This document shows positions 11,072-24,084 of a stretch of DNA of 64,000 nt, in pieces. This DNA comes from Gyrodactylus bullatarudis. Its lineage: Eukaryota > Platyhelminthes > Monogenea > Gyrodactylidea > Gyrodactylidae. A program made the position numbers and the translations under genes. Position 1 is the stretch's first letter, and each line of letters opens with the position of its first letter. The stretch is taken from positions 147,462 to 211,461 of the forward strand of contig SSNU01000045.1 of the NCBI GenBank assembly GCA_012064415.1. The letters are read 5' to 3'. The notes below the pieces were generated by a model. It did no database searches and was not told where the DNA came from. It worked only from the letters and a program-made list of their open reading frames with translations.

Positions 11072-11369
11072 AATATAGTTTTTTCTAACCTTCCTTATGA
11101 GTTTAGAACCAAACAAAAATATTCTTGATGAAGTTCGTCAATATTATCGTTCAAATATTAAAGAAATTTAGATTATGAAAATTATTTTCGGATTCGAGCA
11201 TTATTGAAAACTGATGATTTCTGGGTAGCAAGAAAAAAGTATTTCAAAGTATTTTACTAGTGGAATTTATTAATCTATAGATAGCTATTAGAGGCTTGTG
11301 AAATTTAAGAAATTTCTATAATCATTCCTAATAGGTGCTCAGAAAATAATATGATCAGGGAAAACAAAC

Positions 11370-11480
11370 TTTTTGGTGAGTCTTGGCTCTTGAGGCTTCG
11401 CTTCGGCTTTGGAATTTTACTCTGATTAACCTGATTTTCTGGCGTAGAAATACCGCTCATCGAATTGGAATCATCACATC
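11370..11480 (-). CDS. FMNL: Formin linker exon in the FH1 position
   Basis: The acceptor is TTTATTTTAG and the donor CCAAAAA|GTTTGT. It enters in phase 1, exactly completing the codon left by the exon ending at 17384, and leaves in phase 1 into 10822. It encodes 37 residues rich in Ser, Lys, Asn and Pro (SKIPKPKRSLKSQDSPKS). It occupies the place where formins carry FH1 but has only scattered prolines and no profilin-type PPPPP run. Confidence 0.55.
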
Positions 11481-11626
11481 CTAAAATAAAAGGTTTACTT
11501 TTCGAATTATTAATTACAACATGGAGTTTTAAGAGCTTAATTCACTTCGGAAAATAAACAATTATTATGAATGAGTAATTCACGTTGTTGATCAAAAACG
11601 TCCGAGTATCCACTTGAATTCATAAT

Positions 11627-12684
11627 TTGGGAATGTGTAAGAAAGAAATATATATAAAAACCATATACGTATTTCTTAAAGCATCATCAGTGGCATTGCT
11701 TTAAAAATGATAAAAGTTAAAAAGATTCATTCAAGATAATATTTTACAAATAATGAAAGAAATAGTAAAGTCAAAGAAAATAAGAATAAAATGTAAGCTG
11801 AAAAAACACCAAAACTCTCCAATAAATAGCAACAGTGGAGAGAAAAGTGAAAAAGCTNNNNNNNNNNNNNNNNNNNNNNNNNNNNNNNNNNNNNNNNNNN
11901 NNNNNNNNNNNNNNNNNNNNNNNNNNNNNNNNNNNNNNNNNNNNNNNNNNNNNNNNNNNNNNNNNNNNNNNNNNNNNNNNNNNNNNNNNNNNNNNNNNNN
12001 NNNNNNNNNNNNNNNNNNNNNNNNNNNNNNNNNNNNNNNNNNNNNNNNNNNNNNNNNNNNNNNNNNNNNNNNNNNNNNNNNNNNNNNNNNNNNNNNNNNN
12101 NNNNNNNNNNNNNNNNNNNNNNNNNNNNNNNNNNNNNNNNNNNNNNNNNNNNNNNNNNNNNNNNNNNNNNNNNNNNNNNNNNNNNNNNNNNNNNNNNNNN
12201 NNNNNNNNNNNNNNNNNNNNNNNNNNNNNNNNNNNNNNNNNNNNNNNNNNNNNNNNNNNNNNNNNNNNNNNNNNNNNNNNNNNNNNNNNNNNNNNNNNNN
12301 NNNNNNNNNNNNNNNNNNNNNNNNNNNNNNNNNNNNNNNNNNNNNNNNNNNNNNNNNNNNNNTTTGAAAAATTAGAAAAAAGATATATATTGGGGCCATA
12401 TGTACATTTCACAAAGCATCATCAGTGGCAATACTTTAAAAATGATAAAAGTTAAGAATTCATTAAAATAATATTTTACAAATTATGAAAGAAATAGTAA
12501 ATGTCAAAGAAGAATATAATGTAAGCTCAACTTTCTTTGACTTTACTATTTCTTTCATTATTTGTAAAATATTATCTTGAATGAATCTTTTTAACTTTTA
12601 TCATTTTTAAAGCAATGCCACTGATGATGCTTTAAGAAATACGTATATGGTTTTTATATATATTTCTTTCTTACACATTCCCAA
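11627..12684. repeat. Large palindrome: 153-bp inverted arms around an assembly gap
   Basis: 11627-11779 and 12532-12684 are near-perfect inverted copies. A third, more diverged direct copy lies at 12405-12530. Between them is a run of N. The repeat unit (AAGCATCATCAGTGGCA, then AAAATGATAAAAGTTAA) also occurs near 712 and, decayed, near 49590-49660. This may be a true inverted mobile-element pair or an assembly product. Confidence 0.85.
11858..12362. other. Assembly gap (505 N)
   Basis: An unbroken run of N inside a palindromic repeat. Open frames reported across it are artefacts. Its length may not be real. Confidence 0.99.
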
Positions 12685-13281
12685 AAACAATTAGTATTTT
12701 ATGAACAAAAAGGGATGCTAAAATTTTTCAGAAAAAGAACTACAATATTTTCTTGAGAAATCGGAAAAAATGAATATAAAATTTTCTTGAAAATATAAAG
12801 AGTGTTTTTTTTGTAATCACACTCACAGAGATCGCAGAGTAAAAGAAAGAAAATTTTAATGAGAACCCTTACTCATAGAATTCGAAAATCTGATCTTCCA
12901 AAAGTAAGTATCTTGAAATTGAAAATTTAGCCATTTTCAAGGTCATTTTTGAGATCTAAGCTATGTAGCTTCGTCTTTGAGGGGCAAAAAGGATAGAATT
13001 AAAAAAGTCAATGAAAATGATAATTTAGAAAGAAATTGTTCATTGCAAAACCAAAATCATAGTACAGATAACCTTTTCCCAGCAATAGCAATAAAAAGTG
13101 GAAATTATTTGTTTAGACTGTCTATAGCTTGAATCCTCTCAACAATTTCCCATGTTTTTATGACACAATGAACATGCTTTTTTGAATTTCTAAATAATCA
13201 ATTCTCTTTCTTATTTACACATTTTCACGAATCATTATGATAAAGATAATTGTAATTATTATTTGTTTTCAACTTGGGGTA

Positions 13282-14248
13282 TTTACAAAAATAGTATAGT
13301 CCCTCTCCGCTTTAGTCATATGGTAAAACAGGACTATGGTATTTTCTGATTTGGTATAGTTATTTACGTGCAGATATAGTATAATGCAATTTTTATTTCT
13401 TTTATAGTATGAAAAATGACTGTAATTTCAAAAAAATTTCTATTATGGTATAGTAATCTCTATATTATACTAAATGGTATATATTTTTTACTCTTGGTAT
13501 ATTTAAAAAAACACAAAAATTCATCGAAAATCATTTATTTCATTGGAATAACGTCCTTCTTAATTGGTTACGATATCATCTTGAAAATTGTAAAGAATTT
13601 GAAAATTCGCTTCAGATGATTTGGGGGTTACCACAAGCTTTTTAGCTACTAAAGAAACTTTTTCTTAGAATCTCCGGACTTCATACCAACAGTCTTCATA
13701 AGGGCACTTGCTTTTGTAGCCTAATTCATTCGGTCTGACCAATTAGTAATCTTTCATGCCATCTGTATTGTAATTTTGAACAAGTTCTTCGACTGATTGA
13801 ATCGATTCAAATTCAGAGTTTTTCATGAATAAATCCATAGAATTATGTAAGGATAAAAATGAGAATAAGATTGTTAAAAAAAATTTTCGTGTTTCGGGAC
13901 TATTTTATTGTCTAATTGAGCTAAAAATACCACAAAAAATTTGTGTAATACAATATGGCATTGGTTATGCATGCATACAACAAGGGAAAATACCGCTCAA
14001 GGTTAATTTACTGTGTGTAGCATTTTTATAAAATCATATACCATATGTGAAAATAATTTATTTAATATAGAGTTTTCTATACCATAATGTATTCTTTTTT
14101 GTAATTATAGTCATTGTTCATACTATAAAACAAATAAAAATTGCATTATACTATATCTGCACGTAAATAACTATACCAAATCAGAAAATACCATAGTCCT
14201 GTTTTACCATATGACTAAAGCGGAGAGGGACTATACTATTTTTGTAAA
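13282..14248. mobile_element. MULE-like element with about 140-bp inverted ends
   Basis: The ends TTTACAAAAATAGTATAGTC..CTCTCCGC are inverted copies over roughly 140 bp, continuing through TTATTTACGTGCAGATATAG. Inside, on the minus strand near 13720-13825, a decayed reading frame has NSEFESIQSVEELVQNYNTD. This is clearly related to the first residues of the MULE transposase at 3877 (NSEFESIELVEEAVQKYNSD). Hence it is a truncated MULE. No clean 9-bp target duplication was found. Confidence 0.75.
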
Positions 14249-14399
14249 ACCCCCTTTTCTACTTTCATATAGGATTAGAACTCGACTAGGTTGACAGAAC
14301 TCGAGGAAACTCTGCTATCTTAGATAATGCAATTTTGAACCGTGAGAAATCTTTCCACTTTAATGGAAAACGAAAAATGTTTCAGGAAGTGCATAGTTC

Positions 14400-15020
14400 A
14401 AGCGATCTGCATTATCAATAATTATATCGTATTTTTCTCATAGAGAGGCGTATAATAAAGCCAATGTTTCATTTTTGTCATCGTGAGTGGCCATCTATTC
14501 GTAGATCTTCTACAGGAGTAATTTTTACAGGTCTAATGTGTCTAAGCCTCTTTTGGTTTCGCTTATATATTTTATAATATCCGGCTTAGGTCCATTGTCA
14601 TCTGGATTTTGGTGCAATGGTCACATCATAACGACAGGTTTATTTTTATTTACTCTTCATGTAAGCTCTGAATGGACATCTACCGCGAAAAAAAATCAGT
14701 TGTTCATCAACAGTATTGTGCTTTGATGGTGTGTATGACTTTTGGCAGTTTGAAAATACAATATATTTTGTCAAATATCTCGTAATGATTTATTATCAAA
14801 TCTTATGTACTGTGAATCTAAATTAGCTCATTAATTCTTTGACAACCTGGGCTCTGAAATAATCTCCTCATAATTCTTCGAGTTCAATCTTCTTATGCTT
14901 ACAGACTTCAAAATTATGAGATATTTCTATCCATCTCAGTTTTCTTTCTGGATAGCGAGAGCAAAGGGAATAGGTCTGTTTCTTCTGTCCATGAATGAAA
15001 TAATGATTCGATTGATAAAG
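14400..15020 (-). pseudogene. piggyBac transposase remnant
   Basis: On the minus strand near 14675-14710, VDEQLIFFRGRCPFRAYMKSK-type sequence appears (read as TVDEQL then FRGRCPFRAYM). This is the highly characteristic VDE-x-L..F-x-GR-x-x-x-x-x-Y-x-PSKP block of piggyBac transposases. Downstream frames are broken by stops, and further similarity cannot be followed with confidence. It lies in the largest-but-one formin intron. Confidence 0.65.
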
Positions 15021-15099
15021 TTAATTTTTTCTATTCAAATAATCCTGTTTGAAAACAAGAAACAGTGCGGGGTCTTTTATATAACTTCAAATTAAGAAC

Positions 15100-17250
15100 A
15101 ACACTATTCGTCAGTTTTATTTTATCAGTTTTATTAAAAATTCATATAGAAAAATTGGTAAAAAAGCTCAAAATTTTTCTCCAGATAGTTAGTAACAAAT
15201 AATTTTTGAATGCGAGTTTTTGTAAAAATTTCCGACAAAAATTCAATCTGGTTAAAATTAAATTATCATTCATTGGAGAATTTACTATTTACACAAAAGA
15301 GAACAATATTTTTCTGGAACAAACCCATCTATTGAATCCAATAATAATATGAGCCGTTAAGTTGTTTAAAAAAATCAATAGGATGAAAGTCACGCCATAT
15401 TTTGAATTGCGAAAATTATGTTTGATCTCAATAATTTTGTTGATTCCAGCTATTTGAAGCGATTTTTGGAATAAACAATAGAAAAAGAATTTGAATTTAA
15501 CCATAGAAATTACCTACTAATTAAAGAAAAGTTTAAATTTCATTATTTTAGACTATTCATCTTCTTGATAACTAAACTTCTTTCAGTAACAAATCATCAA
15601 CCTTCGTATAGAATTTGTACAATAAACGCATGTTTAAAGTATCTGAAAAAAGATAGGCCGATTCAGAAATTGATTGAAAGATGTAATAAATTTGAATTTG
15701 TACTGGGAAGGAATTTATAAATTTCTCCTTATCATAGAGAACTTTGAAATTGTACGAAAAATATATTTTAAAACTAGAAAGTCAAGTCAAATTCTTGGAG
15801 GAGTTTATTGGTAAATAAATAATTAATGTTGGGTTTTATTAGAATTGTATATTCTCTAAGTTGGACATATTTATTACTGAATAAATTGTAAAAATCATTT
15901 CTTTACTGTATTACACAAGCAACGAATGTAAGAAACCAGACACAAATATCGTTTCATTTCATACAGTGAAAAGAATAAATCGAAATTCAGTTCGCCCATA
16001 AACACATACTTTTGTACATTTTTAGCTTGGTTTTGATCTGTTTATGAATGAATGAGAGAAAATCTGATTGAAAAACCGAGAAAAATATAGTTAATTATCA
16101 TCTAGTAACTTGTAGGTTTAAGGAATGCATTTTTTATCAACTAAATAAACATTACTTAATGGTTCATAAGTAACCTTTATAAATTTTATGAAATAAAAGT
16201 TTGAAAACTTTGTAAAAATTAAAAATTTCGTGGAATAAGTAATAGGTTTGGATGAACATTTTCTTCCCCAGACATCATAGAAAAGTGAATTTCAGGTCTG
16301 GTTCTGGTTGAAGATCCGTTTGTATAGTTTTTAATGTTCCTTCATGTATAACTAAAGGTTTGACACCAATTTCTGAACTTATAAATAAGACCTTTTTTTG
16401 TCAATAAAAAGAACCTCTTCTATCTTGAGAGCTATCTTTTATTTTTCCCTGTTTGTCTGTAACGATGATCCCTGACTGAAGTCTTGACGGCGTATTTATG
16501 GTCATTTATCCATTCTTCAAGGCGTCGAAAGTTGTTTGGTTTAACAATAATTTTCCTATAAATTGAGCTACTCTTAACTTTAATGATATTTTCTTTTCGT
16601 TTTTGGGAATTGAATGTAATTCTTATTCGTAAAAATGATTAACAATTTCATATTAACGAAAGAAACAGATGAAGTAGAAGAATCTGCAGAAGCATTGGAG
16701 ATAAATTGATAAGATGAAATGTTATCATATTCCAAGAATGAACTTAAAATATCAATAAAGATGGGATGGTATGATTATTTTAATCTTTTTTTGTCCAAGG
16801 TCATAAAGTAAGATGCCTAAACTGATTTGGGATAATAAATTTAATCAGAAGGAAATTATTCAATCATGATAATGACCGTTAATGGTAAGAAGCTATAGAG
16901 ATGTTTAATAGTCTTGGGATCAAAATTAAACAAATAAATCTGATTTTACCATAATTTCCATTTGACATTTACACGAGAAAGTTAAACTTCTAAATTTCGG
17001 TTCATTCTCCTTCGGGATAATTTGAAAGTTCAAATGGTTTGATTTTTCACAATAATGTTTAAATTAGATTTATTTATCTAATTTCCATCCTACATTTAGT
17101 TTTCCAAACCAACAAAAATTTTAAGCTCAGGAAAAAGGCGCATTTCGTAATTCAAAAATGGCATGAAAGGATTGAATATTTTTAACAACTCATCGACTTT
17201 TATAATCACAAAAATATCAAGGTTTTTACGCAAATAGTAAATTCTCAACT
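15100..17250. other. Formin intron without recognised features
   Basis: AT-rich, with no reading frame that looks coding. Near 15280-15500 is one MITE-related end (ATTCAATCTGGTTAAAATTA then TTACTATTTACA), and near 17190-17270 another (AGTAAATTCTCAACTTCATG). Nothing else is supported. Confidence 0.5.
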
Positions 17251-17383
17251 TCATGTCGACAAGCTATCTGATTCAAAAAACATTCATTGGGCTAGATAAA
17301 AGTGAAATTCTTAAAAAGGGTAGTTTGCATAGATTTTCTAAGAAGTACGAGAATAAATACTCTTATCGTCATTTCAAACTCAC

Positions 17384-17606
17384 CTTCAGGAATGAGACGT
17401 TCAGTGATTGCCATTTTTTCATTATTTTCTGCAAGATACTTTGTCAAGTACTGGTTAAGGGAATTTGTATTCTCACGTGAGGAGGTATTCTGATTATTGA
17501 TTGTGATTTGGAGTAATTCGATTTCTTCGTCCTTCTTCGAGAGATCACTTTCGAGGATTTTTATCTGGTCCCTCAATGATTCAATGACATTTTCATATTC
17601 CCGATT
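17384..17606 (-). CDS. FMNL: Formin coiled-coil exon
   Basis: The acceptor is TTTTTATTTAG and the donor GAAG|GTGAGT, phase 0 in and 1 out. It encodes 74 residues of charged coiled coil (LRDQIKILESDLSKKDEEIE and onward). This is the position where FMNL proteins have the coiled coil that follows the armadillo/dimerisation region. It is separated by a 9.4-kb intron from the previous exon and by 5.9 kb from the next. Confidence 0.7.
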
Positions 17607-18017
17607 CTAAATAAAAAAGAGAGAATTAAAAAGTAATAGAATTATCGTGAATATTTCTATTTTATATTTTGATAATTAAGTCATTTTTATGGTCAACGAA
17701 AGTATGATCAGACTAACTAAAGCGCATTGAAGCTGTATTCCAAAGATAAAGTTCAATAGCTATTAATCCGGGATTAACTTTAACTTTTCCTGAGATTCGG
17801 CCTATATACTCAAAAATTCTCATCTATTACGCAGGTCTAATCAATATGGCATAGTCCATTTTATAATTTACGCTCAAATATCACAAAAAGTCTCAAAGAG
17901 CTATAAAAAAGATTAGTAAAATTTAGTTTTCATCTACTTGTTAGTAAATAAATCAAAAAGAATCCATATAATATAAAATTCTCATAAGAATCTCATTTAG
18001 AATGGTTTTATATTGGG

Positions 18018-18640
18018 GTTCTATTTAGGGAAATAATAGCGGTTAACAGGGGGTATTTTGAAAAATGCCGGGAAACACCGAAATATTTTTGAAAAATGCT
18101 ATGATTTTTTCTAAATTTTTTCTAAATCTCTATCTTGATGTGAGTTTTTGTCTTGATATCGTGTTGCCAAGATTTCTCAATAACGTCATAAACATAATGA
18201 ACAACCTGCATATCGGCCCGACGTATCGAAATGTTGAGGAAATCAAACAGGATCTTGATAAATGTACGGCAATGAATTGATCTACTGCGACATAAATAAA
18301 CTCGCGGAAACAGATAAAGACAAGATCTCTTAGCGAGGACGGCCAAAGTAAAAGAGATTCAGATCTGTGGAAGAAAAAAATTGCGAACAATTCGTTGAAT
18401 ACATTTGGATCACTTTTTTTATGTTTTTTTCGTAATCCCTTGAATTGAGAAATCTTGGCAACACGATAACAAGACAAAAACTAAGCAAACTTAGATCAAG
18501 ATAGAGATTTAGAAAAAGATTGAGAAAAATTCATAGTATTCTTCATAGAAGTAATGGCATTTTTCAAAATAGTGTCAGAAACTCATGGCATTTTTCAAAA
18601 TACCCCTGTCAACCACTATTATTTCCCTAAATAACCCTTT
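18018..18640. mobile_element. Non-autonomous DNA element with long inverted ends
   Basis: Both ends carry TATTTAGGGAAATAATAG and TATTTTGAAAAATGCC in inverted orientation. A second inner pair (AAATCTCTATCTTGATGTGA and the segment with GTTGCCAAGATTTCTCAA) is also inverted, so the arms pair over more than 150 bp. Overlapping frames on both strands inside (18065-18280 +, 18130-18477 -) are consequences of the palindrome and match nothing I recognise. Confidence 0.75.
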
Positions 18641-18699
18641 ATATTAAATTTGAGTCTCTTTCTCAATTGGTTTTCGTGTATTTATGGTTTAATTAAAAT

Positions 18700-21600
18700 T
18701 TTCTTGACAACTTTCGATCACTCTTTAACTTAAGAATCAAATATATTTCTTATAAAAAATTAGAAATAAGGCAACTTTTGAATTAAAATTTTGTGCAAAA
18801 TTTAAATTTCCTGATTTCTTTCCTCCTGAAATAAAAAAATGGATCCCAACTCTAGATAAAAGATCATAGAATAATTATCATCTATTGTATTTTATTATCA
18901 AAAATCTTCTGCAAGAAGCTGACCAGATCTGTTGAAATAGTCTTTTCTCTATTTTTAGATGTAGATAATTAGTTTTCAGGAAGTAATCGTGAATGGTGCA
19001 TCTAATAAAGCATTTGATATCTCTGTAAGAATTCTTTATATTCATTCTACATGTAAATTAATTTATTCTTGAGTTCATTTTTTAATTTAGATCTATTAAC
19101 TCTTTTAAATAAGTTGATCAAATGGCCCAATTTCAATGAAAGTTTCCCTTTCGGACTTCAATTCGAACTTTAATTCGTTCGGAAATCTGCCAAACCAATT
19201 AAAGTTAATTCTTGGCCATTGGAATTAACATTAGGATGTGATTTGATTTCATTTGTAATTTTATTATGACTCAAAATAATTTTCATCTAAATCAAAAATA
19301 AAATCAATAAATCTGGTAGAATAAACTTGAAATTGAATTCAAATATTTGATTTGCATTTACCGCCCTTTTATTTTTCTGAGTCATTTTTATGAATGGTAG
19401 AAAATCGAAAATTCTAACATGAAAGAAATTTTTAACAACTTATTTATTGAATATTAATTCAAGGTTTAAAGAATTCAAAGAAGAAACTCTAAAAAGTAAC
19501 CAAAGTTTCAATTTTTAAAAATAGATCTTTTGATTTATATCATCCTCTTTTGAGTTATTCTTTCGGCCCATTAAAGTTTTCTCTGAAAAATTTGATAAAT
19601 AATTTTAATGAAACCAAAACTTTTAACCTGTTAGATTCTTCTTATTCATGGTTGTTTAATTTCTGACTAATCTTCAATTCATCCTCATTTCAAAATTAGA
19701 ATGAACTAATGAGCTTAAACCTGATTGGCTGGAATGCGAAACATGTATTTTAATTGTGAAAAATTTGAGAATTTTTATCCCAAAATAGTGTGGTAATTAA
19801 TAAAGAAGATGTTTCACGTTATATTTTAAACAGTAGTTTTTGTTTGAAAGAAAAACAGCTCTGCGAATCCATTGTAAAAATTAAACTTGATAAACCGTAA
19901 TTAAACAGACAAAGGTTCTGCCAGAGGTTCATCAAAAAAATATTATTTAAAACAAATTCATAACAAAATATTAAGGTTACAAAATGAAGAATTTATTGAA
20001 CCAGAAATAAGTCAAAAGGCTATTGTGCAGTAAATGTAATTCTGATAGACCCTAGCCTAATCTAAACTTTGTTTTGGTTTATTTATAAATTTACTTTTGT
20101 ATCATACATAAGTGTATTTAAATTAGCCTCTTTGAGAGAAAGCGAATTAAAACACTCTATAAACATTTCTTGAAAGATTTTTAGTAGAATCAAGATTTTT
20201 GGCGCATACCGACTATTCTCGATGAATCTGGGAATTTAATGTTTTTTTCCAATTCGAGCAACCAATTCAAAAAGGAAATTTTCAGATATTGATGAAAATA
20301 TGAGAAATAAGCATAAAATTCCCTAATTCATGGCTGTAATATTTGCACTCTCTCTTTCGAAATACAAGTGAAAGAGAAAATTAGTTCTATCCAAGAAAAG
20401 GTTTAATGACCATAAAGTAGTAATAGAAGAAAATATCGAACACCATATCTAATAATCAGTTTTAGTGGATAAGTAGATATCTTAGATGAGGATACCTCTA
20501 GGGTGTTCCTAGGGTCTGTAATCGAGATTTATCACTTTAGGAAAATCTATCAATGTGGAAGGAGATGACCTTTCCTAAATGACATTTGTGCGTGTTTATC
20601 ATAGAAAAATGTAGAAAGTTTCGAAGATAAATTTAGAATCCCTCGTAATAAGTAAGTTAACACGTGATCAGAGTTTGATTTTATTCAAGATTTTCCCTTA
20701 AAGTAAGTTAATTTATTTGACTAATTCAATTAAAATTAGAAACTTGAGAATAATTTCGGGCACAGAAATCAAAGATCAAAAATACTAGCCCATTAAATAC
20801 TGACTTATTATCAGGTTCGAGGGGAGGAAACAGGGTTTTTAGTAAAGTAAGACAAATTCTTTCATTTGATAGAAATTAAGAAAATTCGGGCAATTCGAGA
20901 AAAATTACAGATCTTAGGGAAAATGGGATTTATAGATAACAGAACATCAAAATATTTTCCAGTAACGGATATTACAAAACATTAAAAATCTATAGAAAGC
21001 ATGAAAGTGTTTTTGGGGGAAAATATTTGTCTCTCAATTGTAATTAGGCTATGAAATATGCTGGTAATAAAATTCAAAAGATTTTAATATGAAATGAATA
21101 TCAAGAGCATTTATTTTTATTTTGAGGATAAATTTTTTATGGTAGATATAAAGCTCTCAGCAATGACATTTCTCAGTATACGCCAAGATTAACGCATAGG
21201 CAATAAATTTGGATTAATCAAGCTCAGATAGTAAATCAATAAAATTGAATGAATAAATACAGTGTTTATAAGTGAAGGGAATTGGATTCACGAGTAGTGA
21301 AAATTTTAGATAGCAAATTTTTTGAATGAGCAAGATAAAAATTACGTGAGTTCACGGATCAAGAAACGTTTGCTGACTTAAAAATGATTAATTTTTTTCT
21401 TATTGCAAGTTCCACAAATCGGTTTCAAACGAAGCAAGCTTCAAACTTCGAAAAAGCAATGAAATTCAAATGAATTTGAGGGCCTTGTAGTTTCCATAGC
21501 CATTATCTTACACAACCTGAAGGAAGACATGAATGGCAGTGTTTAAAATTGAAAAATGTTAGTTTTAGAATTTTGAAAATAGCAGTACTACCTCACGTGG

Positions 21601-22380
21601 TATTAAGTCCATACCTGGATATGGCAAGAACTCGTGTAATGACCAATGAAATCATTGCTAATGGATGTAGACGTTTACCAATCGTAATACATAAAGTAGC
21701 AAATTCGGTGGTCTACTTATCACAGAGACATAACAGATATTTCGAAGAGAATCAGAACTACAGGCAGTTTGGATATTTTCGTGAAAGGACTCTCGACAGT
21801 TGTTAGGACAAACAAAAATTTTTCCCTTTTCTAAATTCAGACGATAATTATAATTAATTTTATAACATGCATAAATAAAATTCAGAAATCATTAAATAGA
21901 TATGAATGAATGCCTATTGTAGATGATTATGTCTGGACCTTGTAGAGAATTGTTCAGTCTGTTTTCATTATGATTTCATAGTAAAATAATAAAGAAAGAT
22001 CGATCAACTTGGGTACTAAATCAAAAAGAAAGAATTAATCATATAATATACTCGTATTTCGTCTGGTTAGCTGAATGGAATCAGAAACATTAACAGCGCA
22101 AGTACTTTTACAAGTTTTATTGTTGATTGATAGAATTGAGAGGGAAAATATATCCATTTCAAACTACAAGATAAAGACTCTTTTGAAGAAAATTTGGGTA
22201 ATATTGAATAAATATAGATGAACTACATCAATGTCTTGACCAAAAGTCTGAAAAATAAAGTGTTTTTTCCAATTGAACATTCAAGGTTTTAAGTAATTAC
22301 TTGAAATAGTTTATCTCGCTTCATAAGAAAATTTCAACAGGTTCCTGTCAATTGGCCTGTAAGTAGGAATGAAAATTTGG
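18700..22380. other. Formin intron, no recognised features
   Basis: About 3.7 kb of AT-rich sequence with no coding-like frame. An 85-codon frame at 21549 starts at TTG and matches no family I know. No terminal repeats were seen. Confidence 0.45.
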
Positions 22381-22383
22381 TGT

Positions 22384-22672
22384 CCTTAACCCTTAAGGTC
22401 CCACAGTGATAGTTCTATCACACATCATTTTAACAACTCATTATTATTCATTCAAGCCTCAAAAAAGTACTTCGTTTACAACCCATTCGATCGGAAATTT
22501 ATTAATCTCCTGGAATACGCAAAAATCTTGGCTCTAACATTCGTCAAGTTCGTGCTATACTAATTTTAAGAGAGTTGATTTTTTTCAAAAAATTAACTTC
22601 TGTTCAAAAAGTTTTGAAAACCTACTGCCCAGGGCCATAGATAAAAAGTAAGATAACTTTTATCAAGGAATC
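22384..22672 (+). mobile_element. piggyBac-type left end, isolated
   Basis: TTAA followed by CCCTTAAGGTCCCACAG matches the left end at 48199 (TTAACCCTTAGATTCCCACA). From 22456 to 22672 it is an inverted copy of 25871-26090, the right-hand part of the element ending at 26098. No matching right end is evident for this copy. Confidence 0.6.
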
Positions 22673-24084
22673 GATAACTTCTGAACCAAAAATAATTGCG
22701 TTAAAACAACTATAGATTTGTAATCAGCGTATTCACAAACCATAGGATAGACAAAAGATTGAATGCAAGTCATGAAAAAAAATTCTCTGGAACTTTAAGG
22801 TATTTAAATTGGTATTTAGCATATTAAAAAATGTTAAGTATTCAAAACGCAATTTTTTTTGATAATCTTTCATTTGAAATGTTAGATAGCGTAGAGCATT
22901 AAATTTGAATTCGATGTACATGAAATATCTAAATGAGAATTTAATTAAATCAACGAATATTTTTACAAATTTAATATCTATAAATTTTGATGTGACAATC
23001 ATCTAGAGTTTCATTTTATCAAACATAAATTATTTCAAATATATAAAGCTAGACAAGATTGAAATCTAAATATTTATCTCCTGATATAGTCCAATAATAA
23101 AATAAGCCCGTAAGTTTAAAAAAATCAATCTGGTAAAAATTAGGCTGTTTTTTGAATTTAGAAAATGTGATGATTTCCACCTTTTCTATGAGATCGATAT
23201 TTTTCGATTAAAGAAATTTAAGGGATCAGAATGAGATAAAAAATAAGATTTTGTCATACAAGTCCAGAAAAGTTTTTACTTGTTGTGGGAAAACAAGAGT
23301 TATCTCGAAAGAAAATGAGGCAAAATTATTATCTTTCAGATGAAAAGGTAGAGTTTAACCGAACCTCCAGGGCGTTATTTCCCCAACTTCATATATGAAT
23401 TCTAATGAATTCCTTAAGAGATTTCAGACACCAGAAAAAGTATAGATTTCTTCTGTAAACTGTGAATGATACTGTAGATTCCCTGTAATAAAAAATCGAT
23501 AATTACTAATTATTAATTAGTTTTCTTGAATAAATTTTATTATCAACTGAGAATATTTCAAACATATCAAGTGATAGATTAGAAATCTGATCGAATGATT
23601 CAACCAAATTAATGCAATGAAAAACACAAATAATAGATTAGGTTTTACAGACTTGTTTTATATCGATTCGACTTTTTCTTTATTTTCAAGTATTGCCTTT
23701 TACATGTTTATTATATTCCTAATAAAATGGTTTCAATAGAATTTGACCTGAAGAGAATAAATAACTTAAATAGTGGTTGTACAATAAAACAATCATTAAT
23801 CTTGTAATTTAAGTAATGTATTGATTCAACTCTTTCGTTCTTATTAGAGATAATACAGATAAATACCAGATTAATATTCTATTATGGGATTGACTTGGAC
23901 GAAATTTCCCAAAATTACTAAATTCGCCTCTCGATATCATGAAATTAATTCTAATGCTTCTGTAAAACAAAATTATAAAAATTTTCAAATCAAAACTATC
24001 GCCATTTCTAATTTTTATGATTTTAACTTCAATTCACATTAACTCTTCAAATAAAGCTACAAAAATGACTCATATCTTAATTAA

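Noticed and set aside
11731..12455. Four long frames across the N run
   Set aside because: They consist almost only of unknown bases; none has a recognisable sequence at either side.
21549..21806. 85-codon plus frame in a formin intron
   Set aside because: It starts at TTG, has no acceptor or donor in phase and matches no family I know.
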